26,877 bases of DNA, taken from Anaerorhabdus sp036641015. Its GTDB lineage: Bacteria; Bacillota_I; Bacilli_A; Erysipelotrichales; Erysipelotrichaceae. The DNA is taken from positions 1 to 26,877 of the forward strand of contig NZ_JAVWFO010000023.1 of NCBI RefSeq assembly GCF_036641015.1, written 5' to 3'. Positions 1-8,378 of this stretch are shown here, piece after piece; position 1 is the first letter of the stretch, and each line of letters begins with the position of its first letter. The position numbers were made by a program, and so were the translations under genes. Below the pieces are notes generated by a model. The model worked only from the letters and a program-made list of their open reading frames with translations. It did not search any database and had not been told where the DNA came from.

Positions 1-1332
1 GACATAATTATACATATCAGTTATTTTCATACTAGTTGTGCTTATTTGATTTCCTTGTGAATCATATAAATGATAATACTGTTCTTGGTTAATTAAGGTA
101 TCGAATTTTCCTATGTATGGGGTAACTAGTGCAGATACTTCATTGTCATTATGCCATTGCTCATTATAAATCAATCCATATGGTGTATAGCTATCACCTT
201 CACTAGCAGCAACAATGATTGTTTTCTCTTCTTTGCTTGTGACGATACCATTATCATATTTCTTTGTCTCATTTATATTAAGAGATTCTAAATCCTTAAA
301 TACAGATTTTTGTAATTCATTGTGATAAGATTCTTTGTTTACGTAATAGTAAGCATAATTACTTATAATTCCTTGTGAAATGCCAAGTCTATATCCATCA
401 TTATCAGTTAAGGTACAATCAGAAAATTCACAAAAATATTGTCTTGAAGTATTTGTAAAAGCAGTAATTAATTCTTCTTGTGTTGGTTTCTCATTTGTAA
501 TAAAGAAAAATAAAGATGCAGTTCTATATTCTGGGGATAAGTTTGAATACTTAATAACTTCTTTTTCATCATTGATATAAACACTATAGAAATCAAGCAT
601 ATACCTTGTTTCTATTTGAGTAACAACATTTGATTCTAAATCTGACCATTCTGGTACAACGTCTTGAAGAATAACTTTTGACTTATTAATCAATTGAAAA
701 TTAGGATCGTTATTATATATTTGGTTAAATTCGTCGAACATTGTTTGCATATAAGAATTAAATTCCATAAATTCATTCCATTGTTTCTTATATAAAGTTA
801 ACACTTGATTATGTAGGGCAGAAGTGAAGTTTATTTCATTATCTAGGTTGTCATAGATTAATTCTTTATCTTTATCAAACATTAAGTTAAATGATTGTGA
901 CGTGCTTACAAGTAAATGAGATTGTAATCGCTTCTTTCCAGATAAAGATGGATTTGCCACAGATGTAATTGTCACAAATCTTTCTTCACTGTCTTTTTCA
1001 TAAAATATAGTTACAGGTTTAAAATTATATTCATAAAAAAATGATGTTTTCATGTTGAATTTAATATTAAATGGACGTTCGTTTTCAATGTAAACCGTGA
1101 TTGTGTAATTATTTATGTCATAACTAAGTTGATCAGTTGATTCAATTAAATGATCAAAAAATCCACTGCTATAAATAATATCTTCTACTAGAGTAATTTG
1201 ATCATCAGTTAACTTTACTTGAGGTTTAGGGTCAACTGGTGTTGTTACGGTTGTTTCACTTGGTTTAGGCTGAACTGTTGTAGAAGAACAACCAGTAATT
1301 AGTATTAATAAAATAAGTATTATTTTTTTCAT
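1..1332 (-). CDS. Putative lipoprotein, 3' end cut by window edge
   Basis: Partial gene. The frame is open from an ATG at 1332 down to base 1 (444 codons) with no stop, so the C-terminus lies outside the window. A Shine-Dalgarno AGGAGAA precedes the ATG. The N-terminus is a lipoprotein signal: MKKIILILLILITGC, with lipobox ITGC and Cys15 as the expected lipidated residue, then a Ser/Thr/Pro linker. The mature part is predicted extracytoplasmic. It is clearly paralogous to the next gene upstream (2944-1541): both have LTD(D/E)Q, then a (Y/F)FD motif, then (M/L)SY(N/D)I, and further on a QY(Y/F)C-x4-C motif (cysteines here at about 430-432 and 415-417). I do not recognise the family and no function is assigned. 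The two copies look like a tandem duplication that has diverged substantially. Confidence 0.85.
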   Translation of the reverse strand, partial: MKKIILILLILITGCSSTTVQPKPSETTVTTPVDPKPQVKLTDDQITLVEDIIYSSGFFDHLIESTDQLSYDINNYTITVYIENERPFNIKFNMKTSFFYEYNFKPVTIFYEKDSEERFVTITSVANPSLSGKKRLQSHLLVSTSQSFNLMFDKDKELIYDNLDNEINFTSALHNQVLTLYKKQWNEFMEFNSYMQTMFDEFNQIYNNDPNFQLINKSKVILQDVVPEWSDLESNVVTQIETRYMLDFYSVYINDEKEVIKYSNLSPEYRTASLFFFITNEKPTQEELITAFTNTSRQYFCEFSDCTLTDNDGYRLGISQGIISNYAYYYVNKESYHNELQKSVFKDLESLNINETKKYDNGIVTSKEEKTIIVAASEGDSYTPYGLIYNEQWHNDNEVSALVTPYIGKFDTLINQEQYYHLYDSQGNQISTTSMKITDMYNYV

Positions 1333-1456
1333 AACATTCTCCTAATAGGGGTATATATTAATTAATAATTGAAATTTTTACGATAAGTCTTGTTAAGAAT
1401 TCTATAAATATGAATTTTGTAAGTTGATGATTTAAATATAACAATTTATTACTTTA

Positions 1457-1492
1457 AGTCTACCAATTTAGACTATATGAGTCAACATGACT
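1457..1492. repeat. Two adjacent small inverted repeats upstream of the partial lipoprotein
   Basis: AGTCTA/TAGACT (1457-1462 and 1469-1474) is followed by AGTC/GACT (1480-1483 and 1489-1492). They lie in the 5' region of the 1332-1 gene, just past the terminator of the preceding gene. Both stems are short and their role is unknown; an operator is possible. The rest of 1333-1500 shows nothing else I can support. Confidence 0.3.
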
Positions 1493-1495
1493 TAT

Positions 1496-1530
1496 ATATT
1501 AAAAACTCTTATCAAATTTAATAAGAGTTT
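1496..1530 (-). terminator. Intrinsic terminator of the 1541-2944 lipoprotein gene
   Basis: A perfect 10-bp inverted repeat, AAACTCTTAT (1503-1512) and ATAAGAGTTT (1521-1530), has an 8-nt loop. Read on the minus strand it ends in a run of Us and lies 11 bases after the stop codon at 1541. It separates the two paralogous lipoprotein genes, so the downstream copy probably has its own promoter. Confidence 0.8.
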
Positions 1531-1540
1531 AGTAGATAAG

Positions 1541-2944
1541 TTATTCTAATTCATATGATAATACTTGATAGAAGTAAGGATTACTTCCAGGTGCTAGTGA
1601 AATATTCCAAGTGAAAAATCTTTCCTTATTTTCAACTACATAATCATTTACTTTGGATTCAGGAATTCCACCTTTTACTATATTACCTTCTGTTGTATAA
1701 AGGTCATAAGTACATTCATTTCCACTGCAATCACCATATTGGGCAATATAAGGTGTAAAACTAATATATTCAGTACCCGCTTTGTTAGTTTGCTCAATAT
1801 TAGCGCCGTGATAATGCACATCCCATGGTCCAGATAAGAAATCTGCCATTAAAGTATTATCAGTTCCACTTACATATACACCAGTATCTAAATACTCATA
1901 TTTATCAAGAGAATTATATGGCTTTAAATTAAATACATCTTTAATGCATTGATTGAAGTAATCTAATGTCATTAAAGAAAATTCATGTTCTCTAAAAACA
2001 CCTTGATTAACATCTTCTTTTAACGTAGAACAGAATCCACCGTAACAATAGTATTGACTATCTACAGTTAAAAATGCACTTGATAGTTCAGCAATTGAAA
2101 AACTGTCTCTAGATGTAAGGAAGAAGAATAAAAATAATGTACGATCATATGCGGAAGCTTCATTTATTGTTTTTTTAGGTTCGCCATTAAATGAATAATA
2201 ATAAAGATAATTATGATTGTTAGCGGAATAAGGGAAGTCAGTAAATTCGTAGGTAGTTACTGGATCTTGGTTTACTACTTCTACAGGCACACTATTGTCA
2301 GAACTATTTCTTTGAAGTGAATACGCATCGAAGTTAGTAAAGATTTGTGTAATCTGTTTGTTTAGAATTTGAATATTTGAATCAAATTGCGTTAATATAT
2401 TCCATTGATTTATATAAGTATCAAATAATTGTGTATCTAATGTTTCATTAAATGTTATTGCGCCCTCATCGACATCGGCAGTACCGTTATTTTCGATAAC
2501 ATAGTTGCTTTGATTAAAGATGATGTTGTATATTTTGTCACTCATTCCTAATGATGATTCAATCTTGTTATCACTGTATTCTGGAGTTCGCGTATAAGTA
2601 GAATTTAGTATAGCTGTTTTAGCTTGATTATCTTCACTATAGTTAAATACTACATCACTAAAATCGAATGTATATGTAGAGACATCACCAACTTTGAAAT
2701 TGATATTTATCTTATGAGGTCCATTTAGTTGAACAATAACGGTATCATTTTCAATGTTATAGCTCATAGTATCAAGTGAATCTGTAAAATCATCAAAATA
2801 GCCACCTGATTTTAATAGTAAATCAAGTTGTTCATTTTGTTCATCGGTAAGTTCATATTTAGGTGTTGTTTCTTCAGGCTTAGAATCACTAGGGGTGCAA
2901 CCAACAAGTGATAAAGCAAGTATAAGTAGTAATATTTTTTTCAT
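1541..2944 (-). CDS. Putative lipoprotein of unknown function
   Basis: A 467-residue protein starting at ATG 2944 with Shine-Dalgarno AAGGAGA about 5 bases upstream. The signal peptide MKKILLLILALSLVGC has lipobox LVGC, with Cys16 as the predicted lipid-anchor site, followed by a Ser/Pro/Glu/Thr-rich linker. The remainder is rich in Asn, Tyr, Asp and Ser, has no further membrane segment, and should sit on the outer face of the membrane. It is a full-length paralogue of the truncated gene downstream. Shared features include LTDEQ at the start of the domain, GGYFDDF, RTLFLFFFLTSRD and a C-x4-C pair (QYYCYGGFC) that could form a disulfide. The gene is bounded by terminators at 1496-1530 and 3019-3046, so it is probably transcribed alone. 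I do not recognise the family. Confidence 0.88.
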   Translation of the reverse strand: MKKILLLILALSLVGCTPSDSKPEETTPKYELTDEQNEQLDLLLKSGGYFDDFTDSLDTMSYNIENDTVIVQLNGPHKININFKVGDVSTYTFDFSDVVFNYSEDNQAKTAILNSTYTRTPEYSDNKIESSLGMSDKIYNIIFNQSNYVIENNGTADVDEGAITFNETLDTQLFDTYINQWNILTQFDSNIQILNKQITQIFTNFDAYSLQRNSSDNSVPVEVVNQDPVTTYEFTDFPYSANNHNYLYYYSFNGEPKKTINEASAYDRTLFLFFFLTSRDSFSIAELSSAFLTVDSQYYCYGGFCSTLKEDVNQGVFREHEFSLMTLDYFNQCIKDVFNLKPYNSLDKYEYLDTGVYVSGTDNTLMADFLSGPWDVHYHGANIEQTNKAGTEYISFTPYIAQYGDCSGNECTYDLYTTEGNIVKGGIPESKVNDYVVENKERFFTWNISLAPGSNPYFYQVLSYELE

Positions 2945-3009
2945 AGGCTCTCCTTGTATAAATAAAATTTTAGCATGAATATTAATTTGTGCGATGGTTA
3001 TTGGTTACA

Positions 3010-3046
3010 AATAACATAAGACTCTGTTTCAAAGAAAACAGAGTCT
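3010..3046 (-). terminator. Intrinsic terminator of the SLC13-type transporter gene
   Basis: A perfect 11-bp inverted repeat, AGACTCTGTTT (3019-3029) and AAACAGAGTCT (3036-3046), has a 6-nt loop and begins 6 bases after the stop codon of the minus-strand transporter. The U-rich tail is short and interrupted, so termination may be incomplete. Confidence 0.7.
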
Positions 3047-3052
3047 ATAAAT

Positions 3053-4519
3053 TTACATAATAAATGTAGCGATAGGATATCCAATAAATGTAGCGACAAG
3101 TACACATAGAATCATAACAATAAATCCATATTTCATCATCTGCATTGTATCTGTCCATCCACTGCTTGCGGCAATTGCAACGCATGGCATTGCAGGGGGA
3201 GTAGCAAATGCATAACTTGCCATCATACCAATATTAACAACAATTCCAGCGATATTAACATTTGTCATATTTGCAGTAATTGCAAGTGCTGCTGCGGTAA
3301 CAACTGTTGCGGTAACCATATTACTACTTAAGTTAGTTTGAATAGATGCCCATAATGTAAAAATTAATACCATAATAATAGGCGATAAGTTAGCAATCAT
3401 AGGAGTTAAACTAGCTGATAACCAAGTAGTTAAGCCGATATCTGCATTGGTAATTGCACTACCTAATGCTAAAGTGGATGCACACATAATCAAGCTTGGC
3501 CAAGAAACACCTTTGGACATGGCTTCACTAAATGATAATAGTGGTTTTCCTTTATATTGGATAATGCATAAAAGTACTAAACCAATAAGTGGAGGCATGG
3601 CAGTACCAAAACCATCAATCCATTTAAAGAAAGCAAAGATAGGACCACTAGTAATAACCGGTGTAATTAAGCCAGGTAAAACCCATAATGAAACAACTAA
3701 TATGAATATTGCTAGGATTACCTTTTCATCATTACCTACTTTTTCTTTAATACTTGCCATTGTTTTAACATCAAAATTATTAAGCGCTGACATATCGGGT
3801 TTTAAGATAAATTTAAATACTAGGATTGTTAGTATTGAACAAATAATACCTACTGGAATAGCAATCATCATAAAGTTAGCATAGTTGATCGCAACACCAT
3901 ACATGTCTTGATATAAACCTAATGCAATTAATGGAAATACATGGGCGATAGGTGTCATACCACTTGAAATACCACACATTACAACGGTGCCAATCATTAA
4001 CATACTTGCCAACTTTGTTCCTTTTTCAAGTTTAAGTAAGCTATAAATTTCTTCGACTATTGGTAAGTAAACAAAGAACAATACAGTTGGGGAAATAAAA
4101 CATCCAATAAAGATAATAGATGCAAAATAAAGTGTTACAAAATACCAAGGACCTTTATTAGCGATTTTACTAGTAATAAATGCTAGTGCTGTTCTTTTTA
4201 TAAAGCTTGTTTTGCTTAGTGCGTAAGTAACAACAAATGTATACATTAAGAATACAAAAGTTGAATTGCCATAAGCGCCAGAAAGAATTGTATTGAATTT
4301 TAATTCTGGAACTAATGCTAATGCACCAATCATTAATATTGAAGGCCAATCAATAGATATTGTAAGCCATAAAATTAAAACACCAACAAAGATACCGATT
4401 ACTTGCATTCCTGAAGTGGATAATCCAGTTGGTGTAGGTAAAAAGCGGAATCCAAACATACACAATAATGAAATTATAATGATTGAATAACGCTTAGTTG
4501 AACTTTTGAAATTTTCCAT
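3053..4519 (-). CDS. SLC13/DASS-type anion (dicarboxylate or sulfate) transporter
   Basis: A 488-residue, very hydrophobic protein with about 11-12 membrane segments. Start is ATG 4519 after a strong AGGGGG ribosome binding site. Family evidence: the inverted-repeat architecture of the DASS family, an NSTFVF segment at 85-90, a Ser-Pro-Thr near 143 in the first hairpin region, and SNMVTATV at 399-406, which corresponds to the second SNT-like ion/substrate motif. The family imports di- or tricarboxylates or sulfate, usually with sodium; the substrate cannot be read from the sequence. The first motif is SPT rather than SNT, a modest deviation. The gene stands alone: a terminator follows, and a 141-base gap separates it from the chorismate mutase gene. 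Confidence 0.82.
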   Translation of the reverse strand: MENFKSSTKRYSIIIISLLCMFGFRFLPTPTGLSTSGMQVIGIFVGVLILWLTISIDWPSILMIGALALVPELKFNTILSGAYGNSTFVFLMYTFVVTYALSKTSFIKRTALAFITSKIANKGPWYFVTLYFASIIFIGCFISPTVLFFVYLPIVEEIYSLLKLEKGTKLASMLMIGTVVMCGISSGMTPIAHVFPLIALGLYQDMYGVAINYANFMMIAIPVGIICSILTILVFKFILKPDMSALNNFDVKTMASIKEKVGNDEKVILAIFILVVSLWVLPGLITPVITSGPIFAFFKWIDGFGTAMPPLIGLVLLCIIQYKGKPLLSFSEAMSKGVSWPSLIMCASTLALGSAITNADIGLTTWLSASLTPMIANLSPIIMVLIFTLWASIQTNLSSNMVTATVVTAAALAITANMTNVNIAGIVVNIGMMASYAFATPPAMPCVAIAASSGWTDTMQMMKYGFIVMILCVLVATFIGYPIATFIM

Positions 4520-4533
4520 ATTTTCCCCCTAAA

Positions 4534-4565
4534 CTATCACTCTATCACGATCTATTTTGATAGAT
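4534..4565. promoter_or_regulatory. Operator-like repeats upstream of the SLC13-type transporter
   Basis: Read toward the transporter (minus strand), GTGATAG occurs twice with one base between copies (plus-strand CTATCAC at 4534-4540 and 4542-4548). Next to it is a 6-bp inverted repeat ATCTAT/ATAGAT (4550-4555 and 4560-4565). All lie within 50 bases of the start codon. They could be a repressor site or a 5' UTR structure; no regulator is identified. Confidence 0.3.
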
Positions 4566-4617
4566 GACATACTCATTAGTTTATCACAAGATGACATCAA
4601 AGTTAATGTTTAGACAT

Positions 4618-4652
4618 AATAAAAGGTAGGTTTATTTTAGTTTAAACCTACC
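4618..4652 (-). terminator. Intrinsic terminator of the chorismate mutase gene
   Basis: A 10-bp inverted repeat, GGTAGGTTTA (4625-4634) and TAAACCTACC (4643-4652), is followed on the minus strand by TTTTATTAT. It begins 9 bases after the stop codon of the minus-strand gene. Confidence 0.82.
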
Positions 4653-4660
4653 GATAATAA

Positions 4661-4939
4661 TTATTTATTTTCGTCTACAATGCTTTGTTGATAGTTGCGA
4701 GATACTTCCATTGCTTTTTCTAAAAATTCTTTAAAGTAAGGCTTTAGCTTTTCATTTTCTAAAAGACTTAAATTTTTCTCAATTACTTCTGCTTCTCTTT
4801 TAGCATCTAGAATAGGTAAACCTTTTTCTATCTTATAGTGTACTACATGCTCAACAGCACTCATTCTCTTTTCAAATAGCTTTGCCATTTCTTTATCTAC
4901 TTCGTTAATAATTACGCGTGCTTCATCTAAAGTTAACAT
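4661..4939 (-). CDS. Chorismate mutase, AroQ-type (monofunctional)
   Basis: A 92-residue all-helical protein of the usual length for a stand-alone AroQ-class chorismate mutase domain, which converts chorismate to prephenate on the way to Phe and Tyr. The active-site pattern is visible: Arg8 in the first helix, Arg25 in LFEKR, Lys36/Lys39 in YKIEKG, then GLPILDAKREAEV with Asp45, Arg48 and Glu49. These match the arginine, lysine, aspartate and glutamate positions that bind chorismate in the family. Start is ATG 4939 with AAGGAGG upstream. No other aromatic-pathway gene is nearby, and the 69 bases between cca and this gene hold a hairpin and a -10-like TATACT, so it may be transcribed separately. 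Cytoplasmic. Confidence 0.85.
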   Translation of the reverse strand: MLTLDEARVIINEVDKEMAKLFEKRMSAVEHVVHYKIEKGLPILDAKREAEVIEKNLSLLENEKLKPYFKEFLEKAMEVSRNYQQSIVDENK

Positions 4940-4965
4940 AATATATCCTCCTTTATTTAATAACT

Positions 4966-4971
4966 AGTATA
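4966..4971 (-). promoter_or_regulatory. Possible -10 element for the chorismate mutase gene
   Basis: TATACT on the minus strand, 27 bases before the ATG. No convincing -35 is present; the preceding bases form an A/T hairpin that overlaps the end of cca. Confidence 0.4.
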
Positions 4972-4982
4972 CCGTAATTATT

Positions 4983-5014
4983 TTATAAAATCATATATAA
5001 ATTTGATTTTATAA
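4983..5014 (-). terminator. Possible A/T-only terminator hairpin at the end of cca
   Basis: An 11-bp inverted repeat, TTATAAAATCA (4983-4993) and TGATTTTATAA (5004-5014), overlaps the cca stop codon. The stem has almost no G-C pairs, so its strength as a terminator is doubtful. Confidence 0.4.
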
Positions 5015-6220
5015 ATAATTGCTTTTTATATATTCAATTAGATTTAATAACTGATTAGAAACATTCTCAAGTATTACTTGATGTAAACAGTCATTCAAAA
5101 TAGATGATATCTTCCCGTCACTTATACCTAATTGCTTAATATTATTACCATTAATCACTAATTGTTTTATTGCATAACATTCTTGATTATTGATGATGTC
5201 GTTATACATTGTCATTACTTCGCTATAGTCAAATGACTCATCAATGCATGATTTAAATTCGCATACATTTTGAAAATTAACATCAGATTGCTGTAAGAAT
5301 AATTTAATATCAACCTTAGTTTTAAATGATGAATTAATAGATGATAAGAGATGTAATACTTGTTTTTTAATCTGATTAGAAAATTTCAATCGATTCATTA
5401 TTATCCGTACAGTATTACTTAAATCTAACTCATCTAGGTTGTGTGTAAGAAGAGCGAAACGAATAGGAATAGAAGGAATAGATTTACTTAAAGCAATATA
5501 CGTATCGTTTTTCTTTTTGTGAGATATGTTCAAAGACTTAAGTTCTGGTATAAATATTTCAAGTATTTTAGCGTATTCAAAACATTGATTTGCACAGTTA
5601 GGTGCTAACAGTATTTTAAAAAATTCATCTTGGATTCGTTCCACAGAAATATCATTTAAGTAATCTTTACAATCAAATAATGCTTGCTTAGTAATTGGTT
5701 CAATTAGAAAATCTAACTGCGCACTAAATCGTATAGCACGTAAAATACGTAACGCATCTTCATCGAAGCGTTGCATAGGGTTTCCAATTGCTCTTATGAT
5801 TTTATTGTTTAAATCAAGTTGACCATTAAAATAATCAACGATACCAGTAGTTGGATGATAACACATTGCATTGATTGTAAAGTCACGGCGCTTACAATCT
5901 TCTTTTAAACTATTAGTAAATGAAACTTCTCTTGGGTGACGATGATTAATATAATCAAAATCAATGCGATAAGTAGTGATTTCAATTTGCTCATGATTTA
6001 TTATTACTGCTACAGTACCATGTTTTATACCGATATCAATGGTATTGTATTTGTTAAAACACTCTTTTATTTGAAAAGGTAATGCATTGGTAGTAATATC
6101 ATAGTCTTGTATTGGTATGTTCAATAGGTAGTTTCTTACAGCACCACCTACTAGGTATGCATCATATCCATTGTGATTCAATGTTTCTATACATTCTATA
6201 CATGCTTTTGATAGCTCCAT
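5009..6220 (-). CDS. cca: CCA tRNA nucleotidyltransferase (class II)
   Basis: A 403-residue protein of the usual bacterial size. It adds or repairs the CCA 3' end of tRNAs using CTP and ATP. The catalytic head shows GGAVRN (25-30), then DYDITT (39-44) whose Asp39 and Asp41 bind the metal ions. RRDFTINAM (111-119) and DALRILRAIRF (155-165) follow, which are diagnostic of class II CCA enzymes, and then an SVERIQDEFFKIL segment matching the family's neck motif. The C-terminal half is helical and less conserved, as expected for the body and tail that hold the tRNA elbow. Start is ATG 6220 with AAGGTG upstream. It is divergent from the MATE gene, with an extended -10 (TGATAAAAT) at 6242-6250 read on the minus strand. 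Confidence 0.95.
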   Translation of the reverse strand: MELSKACIECIETLNHNGYDAYLVGGAVRNYLLNIPIQDYDITTNALPFQIKECFNKYNTIDIGIKHGTVAVIINHEQIEITTYRIDFDYINHRHPREVSFTNSLKEDCKRRDFTINAMCYHPTTGIVDYFNGQLDLNNKIIRAIGNPMQRFDEDALRILRAIRFSAQLDFLIEPITKQALFDCKDYLNDISVERIQDEFFKILLAPNCANQCFEYAKILEIFIPELKSLNISHKKKNDTYIALSKSIPSIPIRFALLTHNLDELDLSNTVRIIMNRLKFSNQIKKQVLHLLSSINSSFKTKVDIKLFLQQSDVNFQNVCEFKSCIDESFDYSEVMTMYNDIINNQECYAIKQLVINGNNIKQLGISDGKISSILNDCLHQVILENVSNQLLNLIEYIKSNYL

Positions 6221-6241
6221 ACAATCACCTTCTTTTAACTT

Positions 6242-6250
6242 ATTTTATCA
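6242..6250 (-). promoter_or_regulatory. Extended -10 promoter for cca
   Basis: TGATAAAAT on the minus strand (TGn plus TAAAAT), about 22 bases before the cca start. No clear -35. It sits back to back with the MATE promoter. Confidence 0.5.
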
Positions 6251-6280
6251 TTTTCTTACTACTCATTAAAGGTAAAGTAA

Positions 6281-6289
6281 TGGTATAAT
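6281..6289 (+). promoter_or_regulatory. Extended -10 promoter for the MATE gene
   Basis: TGGTATAAT: a perfect TATAAT with the TGn extension and no good -35. The predicted transcript begins near 6296-6300, so the ribosome binding site GGAGGGG (6306-6312) lies almost at its 5' end. Confidence 0.65.
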
Positions 6290-6318
6290 GAAATACATTA
6301 ATGAAGGAGGGGATTGTC

Positions 6319-7662
6319 TTGACGATAGCAGAAGCAAAAATGACAACGGGCTCTATATGGAAGAGAATCCTTTTCTTTGCAATTCCATTATTACTGGGTA
6401 ATTTATTTCAACTCTTATATAATACAGTCGATTCAATTGTTGTGGGACAATATGTTGGAAAGATAGCACTTGCTGCAGTAGGAGCAAGTACACCGTTGAT
6501 TAATTTAATTATTGGATTTTTTATGGGAGTTGCAGTAGGGGCAGGAGTTATTGTAGGGCGTCATTTTGGAGCAAATAGAAAAGAGGAGTTAGGTGTAACA
6601 GTACACACTTTCGTAACTTTCTCGATTATATTTGGATTATTTTTGATGGCTGTTGGATATTTTATGTCTCCAATCTTCTTAGAATGGATGAAAACTCCAG
6701 CGGATGTATTACCACAAGCAATAGAATATTTACAAATATATTTCTTAGGAGTTTTATTTGTAACGCTATATAATGCGGGAACAGGTATTCTTCAAGCTAT
6801 TGGAGATTCAAAAAGACCACTTTATTTTTTAGGAGTAGCAAGTGTTATTAATATTATCTTAGATTTACTTTTTGTAACAAAGTTTAATATGGGGGTAGCA
6901 GGAGTTGCATGGGCAACTTTAATTGCACAAGCTGTGTCTGCGGTACTTGTGATAATTACACTTATGCTTTCAAAAGAAAGTTATCAATTACGTTTAAATA
7001 AATTGCGTATTGATCCACAGACATTAGTTCAAATTGTTAAAATAGGAATTCCATCAGGATTGCAAAATATGATCGTTTCATTCTCTAATGTAATTGTTCA
7101 ATCGTATGTTAATAACTTTGGTGCAGCGGCAATTGCAGGATTCAGTAGTGCTAATAAGTTTGATAACTTTATTGCATTACCTGTAAATAGTTTTGCTTTA
7201 GCTATTACGACATTTGCATCTCAGAATATGGGAGCTTTAAAGTTAGATCGTGTCAAAAAAGGTGTCAATACAACAATTGTTATGGGAATTATATCTGTAA
7301 TATTATTAGGAGTTCCATTGTGGATATTTGCAGATAATGCAATCGAAATTTTTTCAAGAGAAGCAGATGTTATTGCGGCAGGAGCATCAATGGTTAGGGT
7401 TATGATTCCATTTTATATTGCATTAGTATTCCATCAAATATATTCTGGGGCTTTACGGGCTGGCGGATACACGATTGTGCCAATGCTTACCTCTATATTT
7501 AGTTTTGTAATATTAAGACAAATTTATCTATCTATAGCAATGCCAATCTTTAACCATACAGACATTGTAGCGTGGGGGTATAGTTTAACATGGAGTTGTG
7601 CTGCTATATTCACTGGCTTATACTATCATTTCTCTAATTGGTTACATAAAAGCAAGATATAA
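6319..7662 (+). CDS. MATE family multidrug/toxin exporter
   Basis: A 447-residue inner-membrane protein with about 12 membrane segments in two related halves, typical of MATE exporters driven by Na+ or H+ gradients. Family features are ILFFAIPLLLGNLFQLLYNTVDSIVVG near the N-terminus, KIALAAVGAS, and a second-half copy starting VKIGIPSGLQNMIVSFSN. Start choice: the longest frame begins at ATG 6301, but GGAGGGG at 6306-6312 is the ribosome binding site and lies inside that frame. TTG 6319 is 6 bases downstream of it and is the better start. The substrate cannot be predicted; the branch resembles uncharacterised Firmicutes MATE proteins rather than a named transporter. The gene stands alone between its own promoter and a strong terminator. 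Confidence 0.92.
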   Translation: MTIAEAKMTTGSIWKRILFFAIPLLLGNLFQLLYNTVDSIVVGQYVGKIALAAVGASTPLINLIIGFFMGVAVGAGVIVGRHFGANRKEELGVTVHTFVTFSIIFGLFLMAVGYFMSPIFLEWMKTPADVLPQAIEYLQIYFLGVLFVTLYNAGTGILQAIGDSKRPLYFLGVASVINIILDLLFVTKFNMGVAGVAWATLIAQAVSAVLVIITLMLSKESYQLRLNKLRIDPQTLVQIVKIGIPSGLQNMIVSFSNVIVQSYVNNFGAAAIAGFSSANKFDNFIALPVNSFALAITTFASQNMGALKLDRVKKGVNTTIVMGIISVILLGVPLWIFADNAIEIFSREADVIAAGASMVRVMIPFYIALVFHQIYSGALRAGGYTIVPMLTSIFSFVILRQIYLSIAMPIFNHTDIVAWGYSLTWSCAAIFTGLYYHFSNWLHKSKI

Positions 7663-7688
7663 CGACCAAATTATTGGTCGTTTTTCTT
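7661..7688 (+). terminator. Intrinsic terminator of the MATE gene
   Basis: A 9-bp inverted repeat, AACGACCAA (7661-7669) and TTGGTCGTT (7674-7682), has a 4-nt loop and is followed by a T run. It overlaps the last two bases of the stop codon. Confidence 0.88.
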
Positions 7689-7790
7689 TTTGCAGTTAAG
7701 TAAAAAATAGGGTATAGCGAATATTTAATAAAAGATAGTAAGAATATGGGTTTTTTATGCGAAATTTGATAATTAACGAGGATAATATGA

Positions 7791-7835
7791 AAAAAGATTG
7801 AGTTCTAAACTTTGTAGACTACTCAATCTTTTTTT
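7791..7835. terminator. Bidirectional terminator between MATE and the 179-residue membrane protein
   Basis: A 10-bp perfect stem, AAGATTGAGT (7794-7803) and ACTCAATCTT (7821-7830), has T runs on both strands (7829-7835 plus; complement of 7791-7795 minus). Its main job is probably to end the minus-strand gene stopping at 7839. The bases from 7689 to 7790 contain no gene I can support. Confidence 0.75.
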
Positions 7836-7838
7836 GTT

Positions 7839-8378
7839 TTAATCACTTTTAGTTGATATCTTTATTTTTACGCTATCAAAGTCGATTGAATCAAACCAAA
7901 GTATCCAGTCATTCTCTTCGTTTGCTTCAATTTCTTTTATAAAATATTCTTTAGCGCCAATAATTTGTTTGTTTTTCAATAATACTAGTTGAATTTTAAT
8001 GTAGTCAAAATGTCTATTGGCAATATTTTTGATTTTACCTGACACGATAGTGGTTTGTTCAAATTCATCACGATTAATATTATCGCATTTAAACGATTTG
8101 TTGTTTAACTCAAATGAAATCTGTGAGTGTTTATACTTTTTATCAAATTTATATTGATAAATATGAATACATAAAAATAAGAATACGATAATTAATAATG
8201 CATAACTACTTTGTAACATTTTGACAAAGTAGTTAAGGTATGAAATGTTTTCTAAGTGTTGCCCAAATAAAAGATAAATTTCATTTGGATAAAGTAATGA
8301 ACAAATACTAAAAATAAAAAGTAAGAGTAGTGTTATGTTTATAGCTAAGTATACATAAAATTTTCTAGTCTTTTTCAT
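7839..8378 (-). CDS. Small membrane protein with FxLYD-like C-terminal domain
   Basis: A 179-residue protein starting at ATG 8378 after AAGGAG. It has two hydrophobic segments: roughly 10-30 (LAINITLLLLFIFSICSLLY) and 58-75 (YALLIIVFLFLCIHIY). A soluble C-terminal half follows, beginning at about residue 82. That half reads as an immunoglobulin-like FxLYD-type beta domain: VSGKIKNIANRHFDYIKI, then a strand QLVLLKNKQIIGAKEYF and an ending IEANEENDWILWF. The domain match is from pattern memory and only moderately certain. With two helices the C-terminal domain may face the same side as the N-terminus. No function is known and no neighbour is in an obvious operon with it. Confidence 0.75.
   Translation of the reverse strand: MKKTRKFYVYLAINITLLLLFIFSICSLLYPNEIYLLFGQHLENISYLNYFVKMLQSSYALLIIVFLFLCIHIYQYKFDKKYKHSQISFELNNKSFKCDNINRDEFEQTTIVSGKIKNIANRHFDYIKIQLVLLKNKQIIGAKEYFIKEIEANEENDWILWFDSIDFDSVKIKISTKSD

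Noticed and set aside
380..580. Plus-strand open frame of 66 codons
   Set aside because: Antisense to the partial lipoprotein gene, which is open over the whole stretch and paralogous to its neighbour.
3447..3884. Plus-strand open frame of 145 codons
   Set aside because: Lies wholly inside the SLC13-type transporter gene on the other strand, lacks a ribosome binding site and has no recognisable features.
7787..7801. Tiny frame ATG-AAA-AAA-GAT-TGA preceded by GAGGATAAT
   Set aside because: Four residues and located in a terminator stem; most likely chance, with no regulated gene behind it.
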